DNA of 64,000 nt from Bizionia argentinensis JUB59 (lineage in GTDB: Bacteria; Bacteroidota; Bacteroidia; Flavobacteriales; Flavobacteriaceae). The translations under genes and the position numbers were made by a program. The DNA is taken from positions 62,001-126,000 of the forward strand of contig NZ_AFXZ01000009.1 of the NCBI RefSeq assembly GCF_000224335.1. The letters are read 5' to 3'. Positions 19,385 to 28,411 of this stretch are shown here, in pieces. Every line of letters starts with the position of its first letter. The first letter of the stretch is position 1. Below the pieces are notes generated by a model, which saw only the letters and a list, made by a program, of their open reading frames with translations, had not been told where the DNA came from and did not search any database.

Positions 19385-20464
19385 TTAAAGTTTAAACATT
19401 TCATAGGATTGGTGCACTTGTTTTATAACGGCTTCCGTACGATCGGCATGGGTATCACTAATAAAGAGTTGGCCAAAATTTTCATCGTCAACTAATTTAA
19501 TGATTTGTGAAACGCGTTGTTCGTCTAATTTATCGAAAATATCATCTAATAACAATATTGGGTTTACGTGGCTTTTAGATTTTATAAAATCGAATTGCGC
19601 TAGCTTCAAAGCTATTAAAAATGATTTTTGTTGACCTTGACTTCCAAATTTTTTAATAGGATGTTCTGAAATATTAAATATCAAATCATCTTTATGAATC
19701 CCAACACTTGTATATTGTATGGCTTTGTCCTTATTAATAACGTTCCTTAAAAGTGTTTCCAATTGCTCATTTGCTAAATCACTTTCATAAACTAACTCTA
19801 CAGACTCGTTACCATTACTAATAGCTTGGTATCGCGCTTTAAAAATGGGGATAAAATCTTCTAGAAAGGCTTGGCGTTTATCATGAATTTCATGGCCATA
19901 CTGGTCTAATTGCGTGTTGTAAACTTCTAGTGTGTCTTTATTAAAGGTATTGTTTACTGCAAAGTACTTTAATAACGAATTTCGTTGCGCTAAAATTTTA
20001 TTATATTTTAATAAAGCATCTAAATACTTTTTATCGCTTTGCGAAATAACACCATCCATAAATTTTCGTCTGGTAGCACTCCCCTCAATAATTAAATCGC
20101 GATCGGCTGGCGAAATAATTACTAATGGCAGAAATCCAATATGATCCGAATACTTGTCATAAATCTTTCCGTTGCGCTTAATTACCTTTTTTTGGCCTCT
20201 TTTTATGCTTACAACAATTTTTTCTGGTGAATCTTCCTTCAAATATTCACCACTCACCACAAAAAAAGCTTCGTCATGTTTTATATTTTGAGAGGCAATA
20301 GGGTTAAAGTAACTTTTCCCAAATGACAAATGATAAATGGCGTCCAGAACATTGGTTTTACCCACGCCATTGTTGCCGACAAAGCAGTTTATTTTGTCAT
20401 TAAAAACAAAGTTACGTTCGTCAAAATTCTTATAATTTAGGACCGATAAAGATTTCAAAATCAT
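19385..20464 (-). CDS. recF: DNA replication and repair protein RecF
   Basis: 359 residues of an SMC-like ATPase that loads RecA at gapped DNA with RecO and RecR. The Walker A motif GNNGVGKT is at 30-37, the signature region [18 protein letters not shown] lies near 275-292 and Walker [15 protein letters not shown] follows near 303. Length is typical. It is the first gene of a minus-strand group with a lipoprotein and DUF721. Confidence 0.96.
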   Translation of the reverse strand: MILKSLSVLNYKNFDERNFVFNDKINCFVGNNGVGKTNVLDAIYHLSFGKSYFNPIASQNIKHDEAFFVVSGEYLKEDSPEKIVVSIKRGQKKVIKRNGKIYDKYSDHIGFLPLVIISPADRDLIIEGSATRRKFMDGVISQSDKKYLDALLKYNKILAQRNSLLKYFAVNNTFNKDTLEVYNTQLDQYGHEIHDKRQAFLEDFIPIFKARYQAISNGNESVELVYESDLANEQLETLLRNVINKDKAIQYTSVGIHKDDLIFNISEHPIKKFGSQGQQKSFLIALKLAQFDFIKSKSHVNPILLLDDIFDKLDEQRVSQIIKLVDDENFGQLFISDTHADRTEAVIKQVHQSYEMFKL

Positions 20465-20557
20465 ATAAAAAGAAACTTAAAAAGGGGTTTAGTTTAAAGG
20501 AAGTGCAAATTATTGAAAAATAACAAATAATAGGCTTTCAAATCTAAAGAAATTTGA

Positions 20558-20565
20558 TATTTTTG
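20558..20565 (+). promoter_or_regulatory. -7 element of the TPR-protein gene
   Basis: TATTTTTG matches TAnnTTTG and lies 21 bases before the chosen ATG at 20587. Because it is downstream of an alternative ATG at 20554, it supports the later start. Confidence 0.55.
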
Positions 20566-20586
20566 CGACGCATTAATATAAAAAAT

Positions 20587-21360
20587 ATGGCTACTTACAA
20601 GAAGCGCGGTTACAAACCAAAAACGAAAGAAGAAAAGCAAAACGATGTTGAAGATAATTCAACAACGGCTGAAGTTTTTAATACACTTGATGAAAGAGCG
20701 TCCAAAACTGAAGATTGGGTTATAGGCAATCAAAAATACATTTTTATAATCATTGGTGTTGTGGCTGCCGTAGTTTTAGGTTATTTAGGATACAATGAAT
20801 TTATAGCGAAACCAAAGCAAACGGAAGCTATGAACGATATGTACCAAGCACAAAAATATTATGACCAAGCTGTAAATACGACAGCTCAAAAAGATTCTTT
20901 ATTTAGTTTAGCCTTAAATGGTGGTGAAGGAAAATATGGTATGTTAGATATTTCGTCTGAACACAGTGGAACTCCTGCTGCTAATATGGCAAACTACTAT
21001 GCAGGTATGGCATACTTAAATATGAAAGATTACAAAAATGCGATCTCGTATTTAGGTAAGTTTTCAGGTAATGACGAAATTTTAGCACCTATGGCAAAAG
21101 GTTGTATTGGAGATGCATTCGTGCAGTTAAACCAACAAGAGGATGCTTTAGGTTATTATGAAGATGCTGCTAAAATGCGTAATAATGAATTTACATCTCC
21201 TATGTTTTTATATAAAGCAGGTATTACAGCTTTAGAATTAGGTAAAACAGATGTGGCGCTTAAGCATTTTAAAAATATTAAAGAAAACTATCCAACGTCT
21301 TCTGAAGGTACTAATATTGATATCTTTATTGGAAAAGCAGAAGCTTTGGCAAGTAAGTAA
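20587..21360 (+). CDS. Single-helix TPR protein, YfgM-like
   Basis: The start MATYKKRGYKPK is chosen over the ATG at 20554 because the promoter box falls between them. 257 residues: a basic, charged N-terminus, one membrane helix (about 48-70, IFIIIGVVAAVVLGYLGY) and a periplasmic region with tetratricopeptide-like repeats (AANMANYYAGMAYLNMKDY and following). This is the ancillary SecYEG translocon/YfgM-type layout; in Flavobacteriaceae it regularly precedes ribH. Four bases separate it from ribH, so the two are one operon. Confidence 0.85.
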   Translation: MATYKKRGYKPKTKEEKQNDVEDNSTTAEVFNTLDERASKTEDWVIGNQKYIFIIIGVVAAVVLGYLGYNEFIAKPKQTEAMNDMYQAQKYYDQAVNTTAQKDSLFSLALNGGEGKYGMLDISSEHSGTPAANMANYYAGMAYLNMKDYKNAISYLGKFSGNDEILAPMAKGCIGDAFVQLNQQEDALGYYEDAAKMRNNEFTSPMFLYKAGITALELGKTDVALKHFKNIKENYPTSSEGTNIDIFIGKAEALASK

Positions 21361-21363
21361 TTT

Positions 21364-21843
21364 ATGGCTACAGAAAATAAAAATTTATCAGAATACGATA
21401 AAAATACACTCCCAAACGCGAAAAATTTTCGGTTTGGGATTGTTGTTTCAGAATGGAATGATACCATAACCGAAGGATTGTATAATGGCGCTTTAAACGC
21501 CTTATTGGATAACGATGTTGCTAAAGAAAACATAACCCGTTGGAATGTTCCTGGGAGCTATGAATTAATTTTTGGCTGTAAAAAAATGCAGCAGCAAAAT
21601 GTAGATGCCGTTATTGCTATTGGTAGCGTTATTCAAGGTGAAACCAAGCATTTCGATTTTGTTTGTGAAGGCGTTGCTCAAGGCATTAAAGACTTAAATA
21701 TTCTACATGATGTGCCAGTTATTTTTTGTGTCTTAACAGATAATAATATGCAGCAATCTATTGATCGTTCTGGTGGTATACACGGAAATAAAGGAACGGA
21801 AGCGGCTATTGCTGCTATAAAAATGGCTGATCTAAATAAATAG
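21364..21843 (+). CDS. ribH: 6,7-dimethyl-8-ribityllumazine synthase
   Basis: Condenses 5-amino-6-ribitylaminouracil with dihydroxybutanone phosphate, the penultimate step of riboflavin synthesis; forms large cytoplasmic assemblies. 159 residues with the expected motifs: VVSEWNDTI, VPGSYEL, IGSVIQGETKHFDFVCEGV (the histidine is catalytic) and FCVLTDNNMQQ. Follows the TPR gene closely. The remaining riboflavin genes are not in this window. Confidence 0.96.
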   Translation: MATENKNLSEYDKNTLPNAKNFRFGIVVSEWNDTITEGLYNGALNALLDNDVAKENITRWNVPGSYELIFGCKKMQQQNVDAVIAIGSVIQGETKHFDFVCEGVAQGIKDLNILHDVPVIFCVLTDNNMQQSIDRSGGIHGNKGTEAAIAAIKMADLNK

Positions 21844-21963
21844 CACTCAGCAATTTTTTAAAGATACTTATATAGAATCTTTGAAATCACTTCACAATGC
21901 AACAAGCCTTATATTGTTAACAATTTTTGGCTATAAGGATATCTTTTTTCCTTGTAAATTCAG

Positions 21964-21971
21964 TACTTTTG
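21964..21971 (+). promoter_or_regulatory. -7 element upstream of small membrane protein genes
   Basis: TACTTTTG matches TAnnTTTG and precedes the proposed TTG start at 22000 by 28 bases, suggesting that the small genes and mutL have a promoter separate from ribH. Confidence 0.45.
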
Positions 21972-21999
21972 GAGTTAAAGCAACAAATTGTAAAGTACA

Positions 22000-22206
22000 T
22001 TGGCTAAAAAGAATAAAAGTTTTAGTTACAAACCAAGATTCCAAGATGATCCTGTTGTTAAACAACAAGATGGCCTTCAGACAAAATGGGAAGGATTAAA
22101 GGGTACTAGAAAGCGGAAAAGTAGCTTTCTTACGTCACCTTTATTTTTGGTCTTGTTTTTGATTGCTATCATAATAGTAATTTACGTACTAGGTCGTTAC
22201 GAATAA
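22000..22206 (+). CDS. Small single-helix membrane protein with TTG start
   Basis: 68 residues beginning (TTG)AKKNKSFSYKPRF. A basic N-terminal half is followed by one membrane helix at about 47-64 (FLVLFLIAIIIVIYVLG). No ATG is available in frame upstream of the conserved region, so TTG is inferred. It resembles the next gene product: both begin with a lysine-rich stretch leading to SY(K/T)PR(F/Y), both contain a W(E/D)..K segment and both end in a C-terminal helix. No known function; seemingly a paralogous pair. Confidence 0.65.
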   Translation: MAKKNKSFSYKPRFQDDPVVKQQDGLQTKWEGLKGTRKRKSSFLTSPLFLVLFLIAIIIVIYVLGRYE

Positions 22207-22215
22207 TACAAGGTT

Positions 22216-22500
22216 ATGGGAGTTTTTGGTAAGCGAAAAAATAAAAAATACAGTTATACACCACGTTATTATAAAGGTGAAGGGAATCCTTATGAAATAA
22301 AACATAAGTTTGATGATTTCCGCTCAACCGTTGGAACTAGCAATGGCCTAAAATCTAAAATAAATACCGCATGGGACGACTATAAAAATAATGCTGACGA
22401 TCATGCCAATAGGCGTGTACTCATAATTATTGCAGTTTTGGTATTTTTGTTTTTACTTATTATTGGTTTCGATTTAACCATTTTCTTTTCTAAAAACTAA
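22216..22500 (+). CDS. Small single-helix membrane protein, neighbour of ribH/mutL
   Basis: 94 residues: KRKNKKYSYTPRYYKGEGNP at the N-terminus, a polar middle and a C-terminal membrane helix (about 68-88). Relatives in Flavobacteriaceae are often labelled riboflavin synthase subunit beta, but nothing in the sequence resembles a riboflavin enzyme; the label seems to be borrowed from the neighbouring ribH. The stop codon overlaps the ATG of mutL by one base (TAATG), implying coupled translation. Confidence 0.8.
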   Translation: MGVFGKRKNKKYSYTPRYYKGEGNPYEIKHKFDDFRSTVGTSNGLKSKINTAWDDYKNNADDHANRRVLIIIAVLVFLFLLIIGFDLTIFFSKN

Positions 22501-24353
22501 TGGCAGATATTATTCAGTTATTACCCGATCATGTAGCCAATCAAATTGCTGCAGGTGAAGTTGTTCAACGACCGGCTTCCGTAGTAAAAGAACTTATTGA
22601 AAATGCCATTGACGCCAAAGCGTCAGTAATTAAACTACTTGTCAAGGACGCCGGGAAAACCCTCGTTCAAGTTATTGATAACGGTTCTGGAATGAGTATT
22701 ACGGATGCACGTTTTAGTTTTGAGCGCCATGCAACATCTAAAATTAAAACTGCTGACGATTTATTTAAACTCAATACCAAAGGTTTTCGTGGGGAGGCGC
22801 TAGCTAGTATTGCGGCTATTGCGCATGTAGAACTAAAAACTAAACAGGAACATGAGGATGTTGGCACTCAAATTATCATTGAAGGTAGTGAGGTCAAGGA
22901 GCAAGAGGTAGTTGTAACGCCGACAGGGACATCGATTGCTGTAAAAAATTTATTTTTTAATATTCCTGCCCGTCGAAATTTTTTGAAATCTAATACGGTT
23001 GAATTGCGCCACATAATTGATGAATTTCATCGGGTTGCATTGGCACACCCAACCATTCAGTTTTCCATGTATCATAATGGGAGTGAATCATTTCAATTGC
23101 CAGCTAGTAATTTCAGACAACGTATTGTAAATATATTTGGAGCCAAAACCAATGAAAAATTAGTTCCTGTAAATGAAACGACTGAAGTTTTAACCGTTTC
23201 AGGATTTGTAGGAAAACCCGAATACGCTAAGAAAACTCGTGGTGAACAATTCTTTTTTGTAAATAATCGCTTTATAAAGAGTGCTTATTTAAATCACGCT
23301 ATTAATTCCGCTTTTGATGGATTGTTAAAAGATGGTACACATGCTAGCTATTTTTTAGATTTAACTGTGAATCCACAAACCATCGATATTAATATTCATC
23401 CTACAAAAACCGAAATTAAGTTTGATGATGAACATACGCTATACGCTATTTTGCGCGCTGCAGTAAAACATAGTTTAGGGCAATTTAGTATTGCGCCTGT
23501 ATTAGATTTTGAAAGAGATTCCAATTTCGATACGCCTTATAATTTTGAAAATAAACAAGCTCAAACACCAAAAATAGAAGTAGATAGAGGTTTTAATCCT
23601 TTTCAGGAAGAAACCAGATCTAAAGCTTCTTTTAATACGTCCTACAGAAAAGAACCGGCTGCAAGTTGGGAAGGTTTGTATGTTGGAATGGAGTCCAAAG
23701 GCACTAAATCGGATACGGATTTTAATGAAATGCGTTTTGAAAGTGACGAACAAACTGGCGACATGTTTAAGGATGATACTAGTTTTGAAACCAAGCAATC
23801 CACCTATCAGCTTCATAGTAAATATATTGTTAGTACTATAAAATCGGGTATGTTGGTTATAGATCAACATCGCGCGCATCAGCGAATTTTGTACGAGAAT
23901 TTCTTAAAGCATATTACCATTAAAGAAAGTGTGAGCCAGCAATTGCTATTTCCTGTTTTAGTGTTTTTATCGCAACAAGAAATGGATTGTATTAAGCAGG
24001 TTCAAGAAGATCTAGAACATACGGGGTTTGTCTTTGCCAATTTTCATAATGATCATATTGAAATTTCAGGTGTACCCATTAGTGTTCCGGAAAGTGAAGT
24101 AATTGTTATTTTGGAACAATTAATAAGTGATATTGAAAATGAAGTGCCCGACTCCCATTTTAGTGCTACAGATTTATTAGCAAAATCTATGGCCAAGAGT
24201 TTAGCCATAAAAAGAGGACAATCCTTATCTTTGATGGAGCAAGAGCATTTAGTAAATAGCTTATTTGCTTGTAAAGAGCCTAATAGTTCGCCTGTAAATC
24301 AAGCGACATTCATTACGATAAGCGTTGATGAATTAGATAGAAAATTTATATAA
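22500..24353 (+). CDS. mutL: DNA mismatch repair protein MutL
   Basis: Couples MutS mismatch recognition to downstream repair. 617 residues: N-terminal GHKL ATPase (ELIENAIDAKAS, IDNGSGM, GFRGEALASI), transducer domain to about 330, variable linker with aromatic and acidic residues to about 430, C-terminal dimerisation domain. The C-terminal endonuclease motif is degenerate: the stretch reads DQHRAHQRILYE rather than DQHA..E....E, so nicking activity is doubtful. Start overlaps the previous small gene by one base. Confidence 0.96.
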   Translation: MADIIQLLPDHVANQIAAGEVVQRPASVVKELIENAIDAKASVIKLLVKDAGKTLVQVIDNGSGMSITDARFSFERHATSKIKTADDLFKLNTKGFRGEALASIAAIAHVELKTKQEHEDVGTQIIIEGSEVKEQEVVVTPTGTSIAVKNLFFNIPARRNFLKSNTVELRHIIDEFHRVALAHPTIQFSMYHNGSESFQLPASNFRQRIVNIFGAKTNEKLVPVNETTEVLTVSGFVGKPEYAKKTRGEQFFFVNNRFIKSAYLNHAINSAFDGLLKDGTHASYFLDLTVNPQTIDINIHPTKTEIKFDDEHTLYAILRAAVKHSLGQFSIAPVLDFERDSNFDTPYNFENKQAQTPKIEVDRGFNPFQEETRSKASFNTSYRKEPAASWEGLYVGMESKGTKSDTDFNEMRFESDEQTGDMFKDDTSFETKQSTYQLHSKYIVSTIKSGMLVIDQHRAHQRILYENFLKHITIKESVSQQLLFPVLVFLSQQEMDCIKQVQEDLEHTGFVFANFHNDHIEISGVPISVPESEVIVILEQLISDIENEVPDSHFSATDLLAKSMAKSLAIKRGQSLSLMEQEHLVNSLFACKEPNSSPVNQATFITISVDELDRKFI

Positions 24354-24363
24354 GTAAAGCCTT

Positions 24364-25116
24364 ATGATGAATAATATTACCGATACTGTCAAGCATTTAA
24401 TTATTGTAAACGTGATTATGTTTATTGGTACAATAACCATTGCCAACGGTGCTTTTTACGATTGGTTTGCTTTGCATTTTCCACAAAATGCAACATTTCA
24501 AGCTTGGCAAATTATCACACACATGTTTATGCACGGCGGGTTTATGCATATTTTCTTTAATATGTTTGCCTTGTTTATGTTTGGAACAGCTGTAGAGCAA
24601 CGTTTTGGAGCCAAAAAATTTCTATTTTTTTATATATCATCTGGTTTAGGTGCTGCCATTTGTATGATTGGATATTACTATTTTACATTTTATTCAGGAC
24701 TCGACACATTAACGGAGGCTGGTGCTAATAAGGCACAAATTCTACAAACCTTAAATTCTGGTATGTATAATACGGGTTGGCAAGAAATAATGGGTGTTGC
24801 CGATATGCAGCAATTTATAGGTGTTTTTAATAGTACTATGGTTGGAGCATCAGGTGCCATTATGGGCGTTTTAGTGGCGTACGGAATGTTATATCCAGAA
24901 TCCAAATTGATGTTAATTTTCCTGCCTATTCCTATTAAAGCCAAGTATTTTATACCAGGGATTATAGCATTAGATTTAATTTCTGCTATTACAGGGCAAT
25001 CATTTTTCAGTCCAAGTAATACAGCATATATCGCACACATTGGTGGAGCCTTAACTGGTTTCTTAATTATGTGGTACTGGAAAAAAACACAGTTTAATAA
25101 AAACCGATGGGATTAA
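24364..25116 (+). CDS. Rhomboid-family intramembrane serine protease (first of two)
   Basis: 250 residues with six or more membrane helices. The catalytic serine lies in GASGAIMG (serine 163) and the histidine in HIGGALTG (histidine 225); the HGGFMHIFFNM segment near 57-67 is the usual loop-1/helix-2 signature. Family members cut single-pass membrane proteins within or near the membrane. Follows mutL by 10 bases and precedes a second rhomboid by one base, hence one operon. Substrates unknown. Confidence 0.93.
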   Translation: MMNNITDTVKHLIIVNVIMFIGTITIANGAFYDWFALHFPQNATFQAWQIITHMFMHGGFMHIFFNMFALFMFGTAVEQRFGAKKFLFFYISSGLGAAICMIGYYYFTFYSGLDTLTEAGANKAQILQTLNSGMYNTGWQEIMGVADMQQFIGVFNSTMVGASGAIMGVLVAYGMLYPESKLMLIFLPIPIKAKYFIPGIIALDLISAITGQSFFSPSNTAYIAHIGGALTGFLIMWYWKKTQFNKNRWD

Positions 25117-25117
25117 T

Positions 25118-26008
25118 ATGACAGACTTAAATAACGATATACGCAATAAGTTACAGAACCTCAATGTATTTGAGAAACTGATAGCTGTCAATTTAGGTGT
25201 TTTTCTAATTAGTTTAATACTATCGCTACTTTTTACCTTTAATTTAAATTGGCTTGAGCTGCCAAGCACATTCGATGCCTTTATAATGCAACCATGGAGT
25301 GTTATTTCCTATGCTTTTGTGCACTACGATTTTTGGCATTTTTTCTTCAACATGATTTGGCTCTATTTTATTGGTGGTATGTTTACTAACATGTTTTCTA
25401 CTAAAATGGGCTTGAATATCTATTTTTTAGGTGCTATTTCAGGAGGTGTTTTATTTCTATTAGGTTATAATCTGTTTCCAAGCTTATTTCAATCGCCAAC
25501 AAGATTAGTGGGTGCTTCGGCAGCAATACGAGCATTACTTATATTTCTATGTGCTTATATGCCTAGTATGGATGTAAAGTTTTTTACATTTAATTTCAAA
25601 CTTTGGTACATTGGTGCGGCTATTGTTGCATTTGATGTATTGGGAGTTATAACTGGAATAAACGATCCTATCAACGGGAATGCTGGTGGTAATTTAGCGC
25701 ATTTAGGAGGTGCCATTTTAGGTTATTTATATGCCAAGCAACTACTTCAAGGAAAAGATATTGGCAAAGGTTTTGAGAAACTTATGGATCAAGTAGCGGG
25801 TTGGTTTAAAAAATCTAAAAAATCACCATTAAAAACCGTTTATAAAAATAAGAACAAGTCAAGTAAAGTAGCGGGGTATTCAAAAGAAGAGTTCGGCGAA
25901 TTTAATAATCAGAAGAAAATAGATCTGATACTTGATAAAATAAGTAAAAGTGGTTATGACGGTTTAACGAAAGCCGAAAAAGAGTTTTTATTTAAAGCTG
26001 GAAAATAA
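25118..26008 (+). CDS. Rhomboid-family intramembrane serine protease (second of two), with C-terminal cytosolic tail
   Basis: 296 residues. Rhomboid core with YDFWHFFFNMIW near 70-81, serine 134 in GASAAIRA and histidine 195 in AHLGGAILG. After the core comes a basic linker (about 222-252) and a short helical tail FGEFNNQKKIDLILDKISKS... that resembles the DUF6576 module often fused to Bacteroidota rhomboids. The tail may recruit a partner; this is inference. Co-transcribed with the first rhomboid. Confidence 0.92.
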   Translation: MTDLNNDIRNKLQNLNVFEKLIAVNLGVFLISLILSLLFTFNLNWLELPSTFDAFIMQPWSVISYAFVHYDFWHFFFNMIWLYFIGGMFTNMFSTKMGLNIYFLGAISGGVLFLLGYNLFPSLFQSPTRLVGASAAIRALLIFLCAYMPSMDVKFFTFNFKLWYIGAAIVAFDVLGVITGINDPINGNAGGNLAHLGGAILGYLYAKQLLQGKDIGKGFEKLMDQVAGWFKKSKKSPLKTVYKNKNKSSKVAGYSKEEFGEFNNQKKIDLILDKISKSGYDGLTKAEKEFLFKAGK

Positions 26009-26075
26009 TCGTCTTTTTTTAAGCATGGTATAATTACTACTTGAAATTACCGCAAGACAATTTTAGTCAATCTGT

Positions 26076-27098
26076 ATGAAGAAATTGAACTTAATAGATA
26101 AATTTATATACCTGTTAAATGGTCTATTAGCGTTTCTTCTGCTGTTATCTTACTTGTTGCCTTTTGCGCCACCTAAAACATTTGCACTACTTTCTGTGTT
26201 GAGTTTAGGTGTGCCTTTTTTAATGTTATTAAATGTTATCTTCTGTCTATATTGGGTGCTTAAACTCAAAAAACAACTCATTTTATCTTTAGTCGTTTTA
26301 ATTGTAGGCTACTTCAGTTTTGGTTCCCTGTATAAATTTTCTTCAATTGAAGAAATTGAACATGATAATGAGTTAAAAGTAATGAACTATAACGTAAGGT
26401 TATTTAATGTGTACGATTGGATTTCGGATAATGAAATCCAGGATAAAATGCTTAGTCTAATTAAAAGGAAGGCACCCGATGTTTTATCTATTCAAGAATA
26501 CCACCCACATCCTAAAGTCGATTTATCTTTTTTTAAATATAAGTTTGAAAAACTATCCGGTAATAAAGTCCAATACGGACAAGTTATCTTATCTCAATAC
26601 CCTATAATTAATTCAGGATCTATTGAGTTTCCTGATACGGATAATAACGCCATTTTTGCGGACATTGTAAAGGCCAATGATACCATTCGGATTTATAATA
26701 TTCACTTACAATCGTTAAAAATAGACACAAATATTGATAACTTAAATCAAGAAGATTCCGAGCGTTTATTAAAGCAAACCAAAAAGACTTTTGTGAAACA
26801 GCAATTTCAAACCGAGTTGTTTTTGAAACATAAAAAAGCCAGTCCTTATAAAATGATTATTACAGGCGATTTTAATAATACGGCATTCTCTTATGTTTAT
26901 AAGGAATTAAAGGGCGATTTAAACGATGCGTTTATACAAGCAGGGAATGGCTTTGGAAGAACTTATGACTTTAAGTTTTTCCCTATTCGAATTGATTTTA
27001 TTTTAAGTGATCCTTCTTTTGAAATTACCAATTTTAAAACCATTGACGATAAGCATTCCGACCATTATCCTATTATGGCGACTTTAAAACTACATTAA
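26076..27098 (+). CDS. Membrane-anchored endonuclease/exonuclease/phosphatase-family protein
   Basis: 340 residues. Three N-terminal membrane helices (about 10-85) anchor an EEP domain facing the periplasm or surface. The EEP catalytic motifs can be read: MNYNVRLFN, LSIQEYH, YNIHLQSL, ITGDFNN, DFKFFPIRIDFIL and SDHYPIMATL. Such enzymes are Mg2+-dependent phosphodiesterases of nucleic acids or lipids; the substrate cannot be assigned. It follows the rhomboids by 67 bases. Its 3' end overlaps the convergent DUF6122 gene by nine bases. Confidence 0.9.
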   Translation: MKKLNLIDKFIYLLNGLLAFLLLLSYLLPFAPPKTFALLSVLSLGVPFLMLLNVIFCLYWVLKLKKQLILSLVVLIVGYFSFGSLYKFSSIEEIEHDNELKVMNYNVRLFNVYDWISDNEIQDKMLSLIKRKAPDVLSIQEYHPHPKVDLSFFKYKFEKLSGNKVQYGQVILSQYPIINSGSIEFPDTDNNAIFADIVKANDTIRIYNIHLQSLKIDTNIDNLNQEDSERLLKQTKKTFVKQQFQTELFLKHKKASPYKMIITGDFNNTAFSYVYKELKGDLNDAFIQAGNGFGRTYDFKFFPIRIDFILSDPSFEITNFKTIDDKHSDHYPIMATLKLH

Positions 27099-27398
27099 GG
27101 CGCAATCGGCTAAATCCGCAATAATATGAACAACTAGTCCTATACCAATTAACCTAGTTTTCTTCGGAATTAATAAAAGCACATAAACGCCCATTGCCCA
27201 ATAAGTATGCAAGGGATGAAAATTAATACTACATCTATTCGGATCGAAGATAGGTGTTGCTAAAAGATGGTCTAAATCGATAAGCATTGTGGCAACCATA
27301 ATGAAGTAAGCCTTTAACCAAATTGTGCGGTAAAATGCCAACGCTATAAATAGTGGTAGTAAAAAATGTAGATTGTAATGAACGAGGTTTTGTAACAT
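27090..27398 (-). CDS. DUF6122-like small membrane protein with His/Asp motifs
   Basis: 102 residues with three hydrophobic segments. Histidine- and aspartate-containing stretches (LIDLDHLL, NFHPLHTYW, VHIIADLADC) repeat the pattern of the YdjM-like membrane metal-dependent hydrolases, from which this family may derive. No activity is known. Its ATG directly abuts or overlaps the stop of the WbqC gene by one base, indicating coupling within the minus-strand cluster that starts at parA. Confidence 0.8.
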   Translation of the reverse strand: MLQNLVHYNLHFLLPLFIALAFYRTIWLKAYFIMVATMLIDLDHLLATPIFDPNRCSINFHPLHTYWAMGVYVLLLIPKKTRLIGIGLVVHIIADLADCALM

Positions 27399-28018
27399 TA
27401 CCAGAACGCTTTTTGTGACTGTAAATAATTTACGGCGTTAGGGCCTTCACTAAAAAGTAAATCTAAAATACTCAAGTTATTAATATAGCCATGTTTGTCA
27501 CCGAAAACCTGCGTGTATGGTTCGAACTCTGGTGATTTTTGACCTCGAGCTTTTGCTAAATATCGTAAATCCGTATAAGTGTTAGGTTCTTTTTCAAAAA
27601 GGGTTGTTTTCTTTATATCTAACTCCAATTGAAGACAATCGCAAATAGTATCAAAACATTTCATATTAAAATCGAATAGGGAAGAAACAGGTTCTTCAAA
27701 TAAATGTATTAATTCATCTTCGTAATATTCGAAAAATGGGGATGTACGATAAGCCGTTTCTAAAGATTTCCAATGGTTTCGTTGCCAGTTTTCTTCATTA
27801 CAAGCTTGAACGTTAATATAATGTTGACGTTCTTTTTGGGTGTGAATTACGGGAGTATTTAAACTTAACTTACCATTGGCAGCATAAATATAAGTGCGAT
27901 TCCGGTAGGTTTGCTTCTGGAAATTATCAGCCGTTTCAAAAGTGACAGTTTTTGCCTGACTAATAGCTACAAAATGGGCAATGTTTGGTAAGTATGTTGG
28001 GTGAATAAGTAATTTCAT
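27398..28018 (-). CDS. WbqC-family protein
   Basis: 206 residues beginning MKLLIHPTYLPNIAHFVAIS, the expected WbqC N-terminus, followed by QTYRNRTYIYAANGKLSLNTPV and a late SILDLLFSEGPNAVNYL motif. WbqC-like proteins are found near O-antigen genes or, in Bacteroidota, beside lepB; a role in surface sugar modification is suspected but unproven. Placed two bases after the 126-residue membrane protein, in the same transcript. Confidence 0.88.
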   Translation of the reverse strand: MKLLIHPTYLPNIAHFVAISQAKTVTFETADNFQKQTYRNRTYIYAANGKLSLNTPVIHTQKERQHYINVQACNEENWQRNHWKSLETAYRTSPFFEYYEDELIHLFEEPVSSLFDFNMKCFDTICDCLQLELDIKKTTLFEKEPNTYTDLRYLAKARGQKSPEFEPYTQVFGDKHGYINNLSILDLLFSEGPNAVNYLQSQKAFW

Positions 28019-28019
28019 A

Positions 28020-28400
28020 TTAATTAATAGCTAACGTATTCAATTCCAAATCTAACAATTTCAAGGACTCTACATCCAAATGACGCGTATTTATAACTAA
28101 TTTAGAATTGGCTGTGGTTAAGGTATAATCACCCGCATATTTATGAATATCAATAATATCGCTTATTAGTAATTTGTTTTTATGAAGGGTGTTTTTGAAA
28201 ACAAAGCCATTTTCTATAGTTATATACTGCGTTTTAAGCATATAGAAATAGTGAGCAAAGTATAAAATTCCAAATAAAACAGTTGGATAGGATATCCAAG
28301 AACTACTGCTTGATGAAAGCATAATAAATCCAAAAACGAGCCACATAGTACCTAAATAAAGGTTTATACGTAAGGCTCGTTTATGATATTTTAACTTCAT
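28020..28400 (-). CDS. Small membrane protein, PH-like
   Basis: 126 residues with two adjacent helices (about 11-53) followed by a beta-rich tail (YITIENGFVFKNTLHKNKLL... VINTRHLD). This two-helix plus bacterial PH-like layout is common in uncharacterised Bacteroidota proteins. Function unknown. It lies between lepB and the WbqC gene with spacings of 11 and 1 bases. Confidence 0.7.
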   Translation of the reverse strand: MKLKYHKRALRINLYLGTMWLVFGFIMLSSSSSSWISYPTVLFGILYFAHYFYMLKTQYITIENGFVFKNTLHKNKLLISDIIDIHKYAGDYTLTTANSKLVINTRHLDVESLKLLDLELNTLAIN

Positions 28401-28411
28401 GATATCAGCTT

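Noticed and set aside
20554-20586. Upstream start of the TPR protein
   Set aside because: A good -7 box lies after it, so the transcript cannot contain that start.
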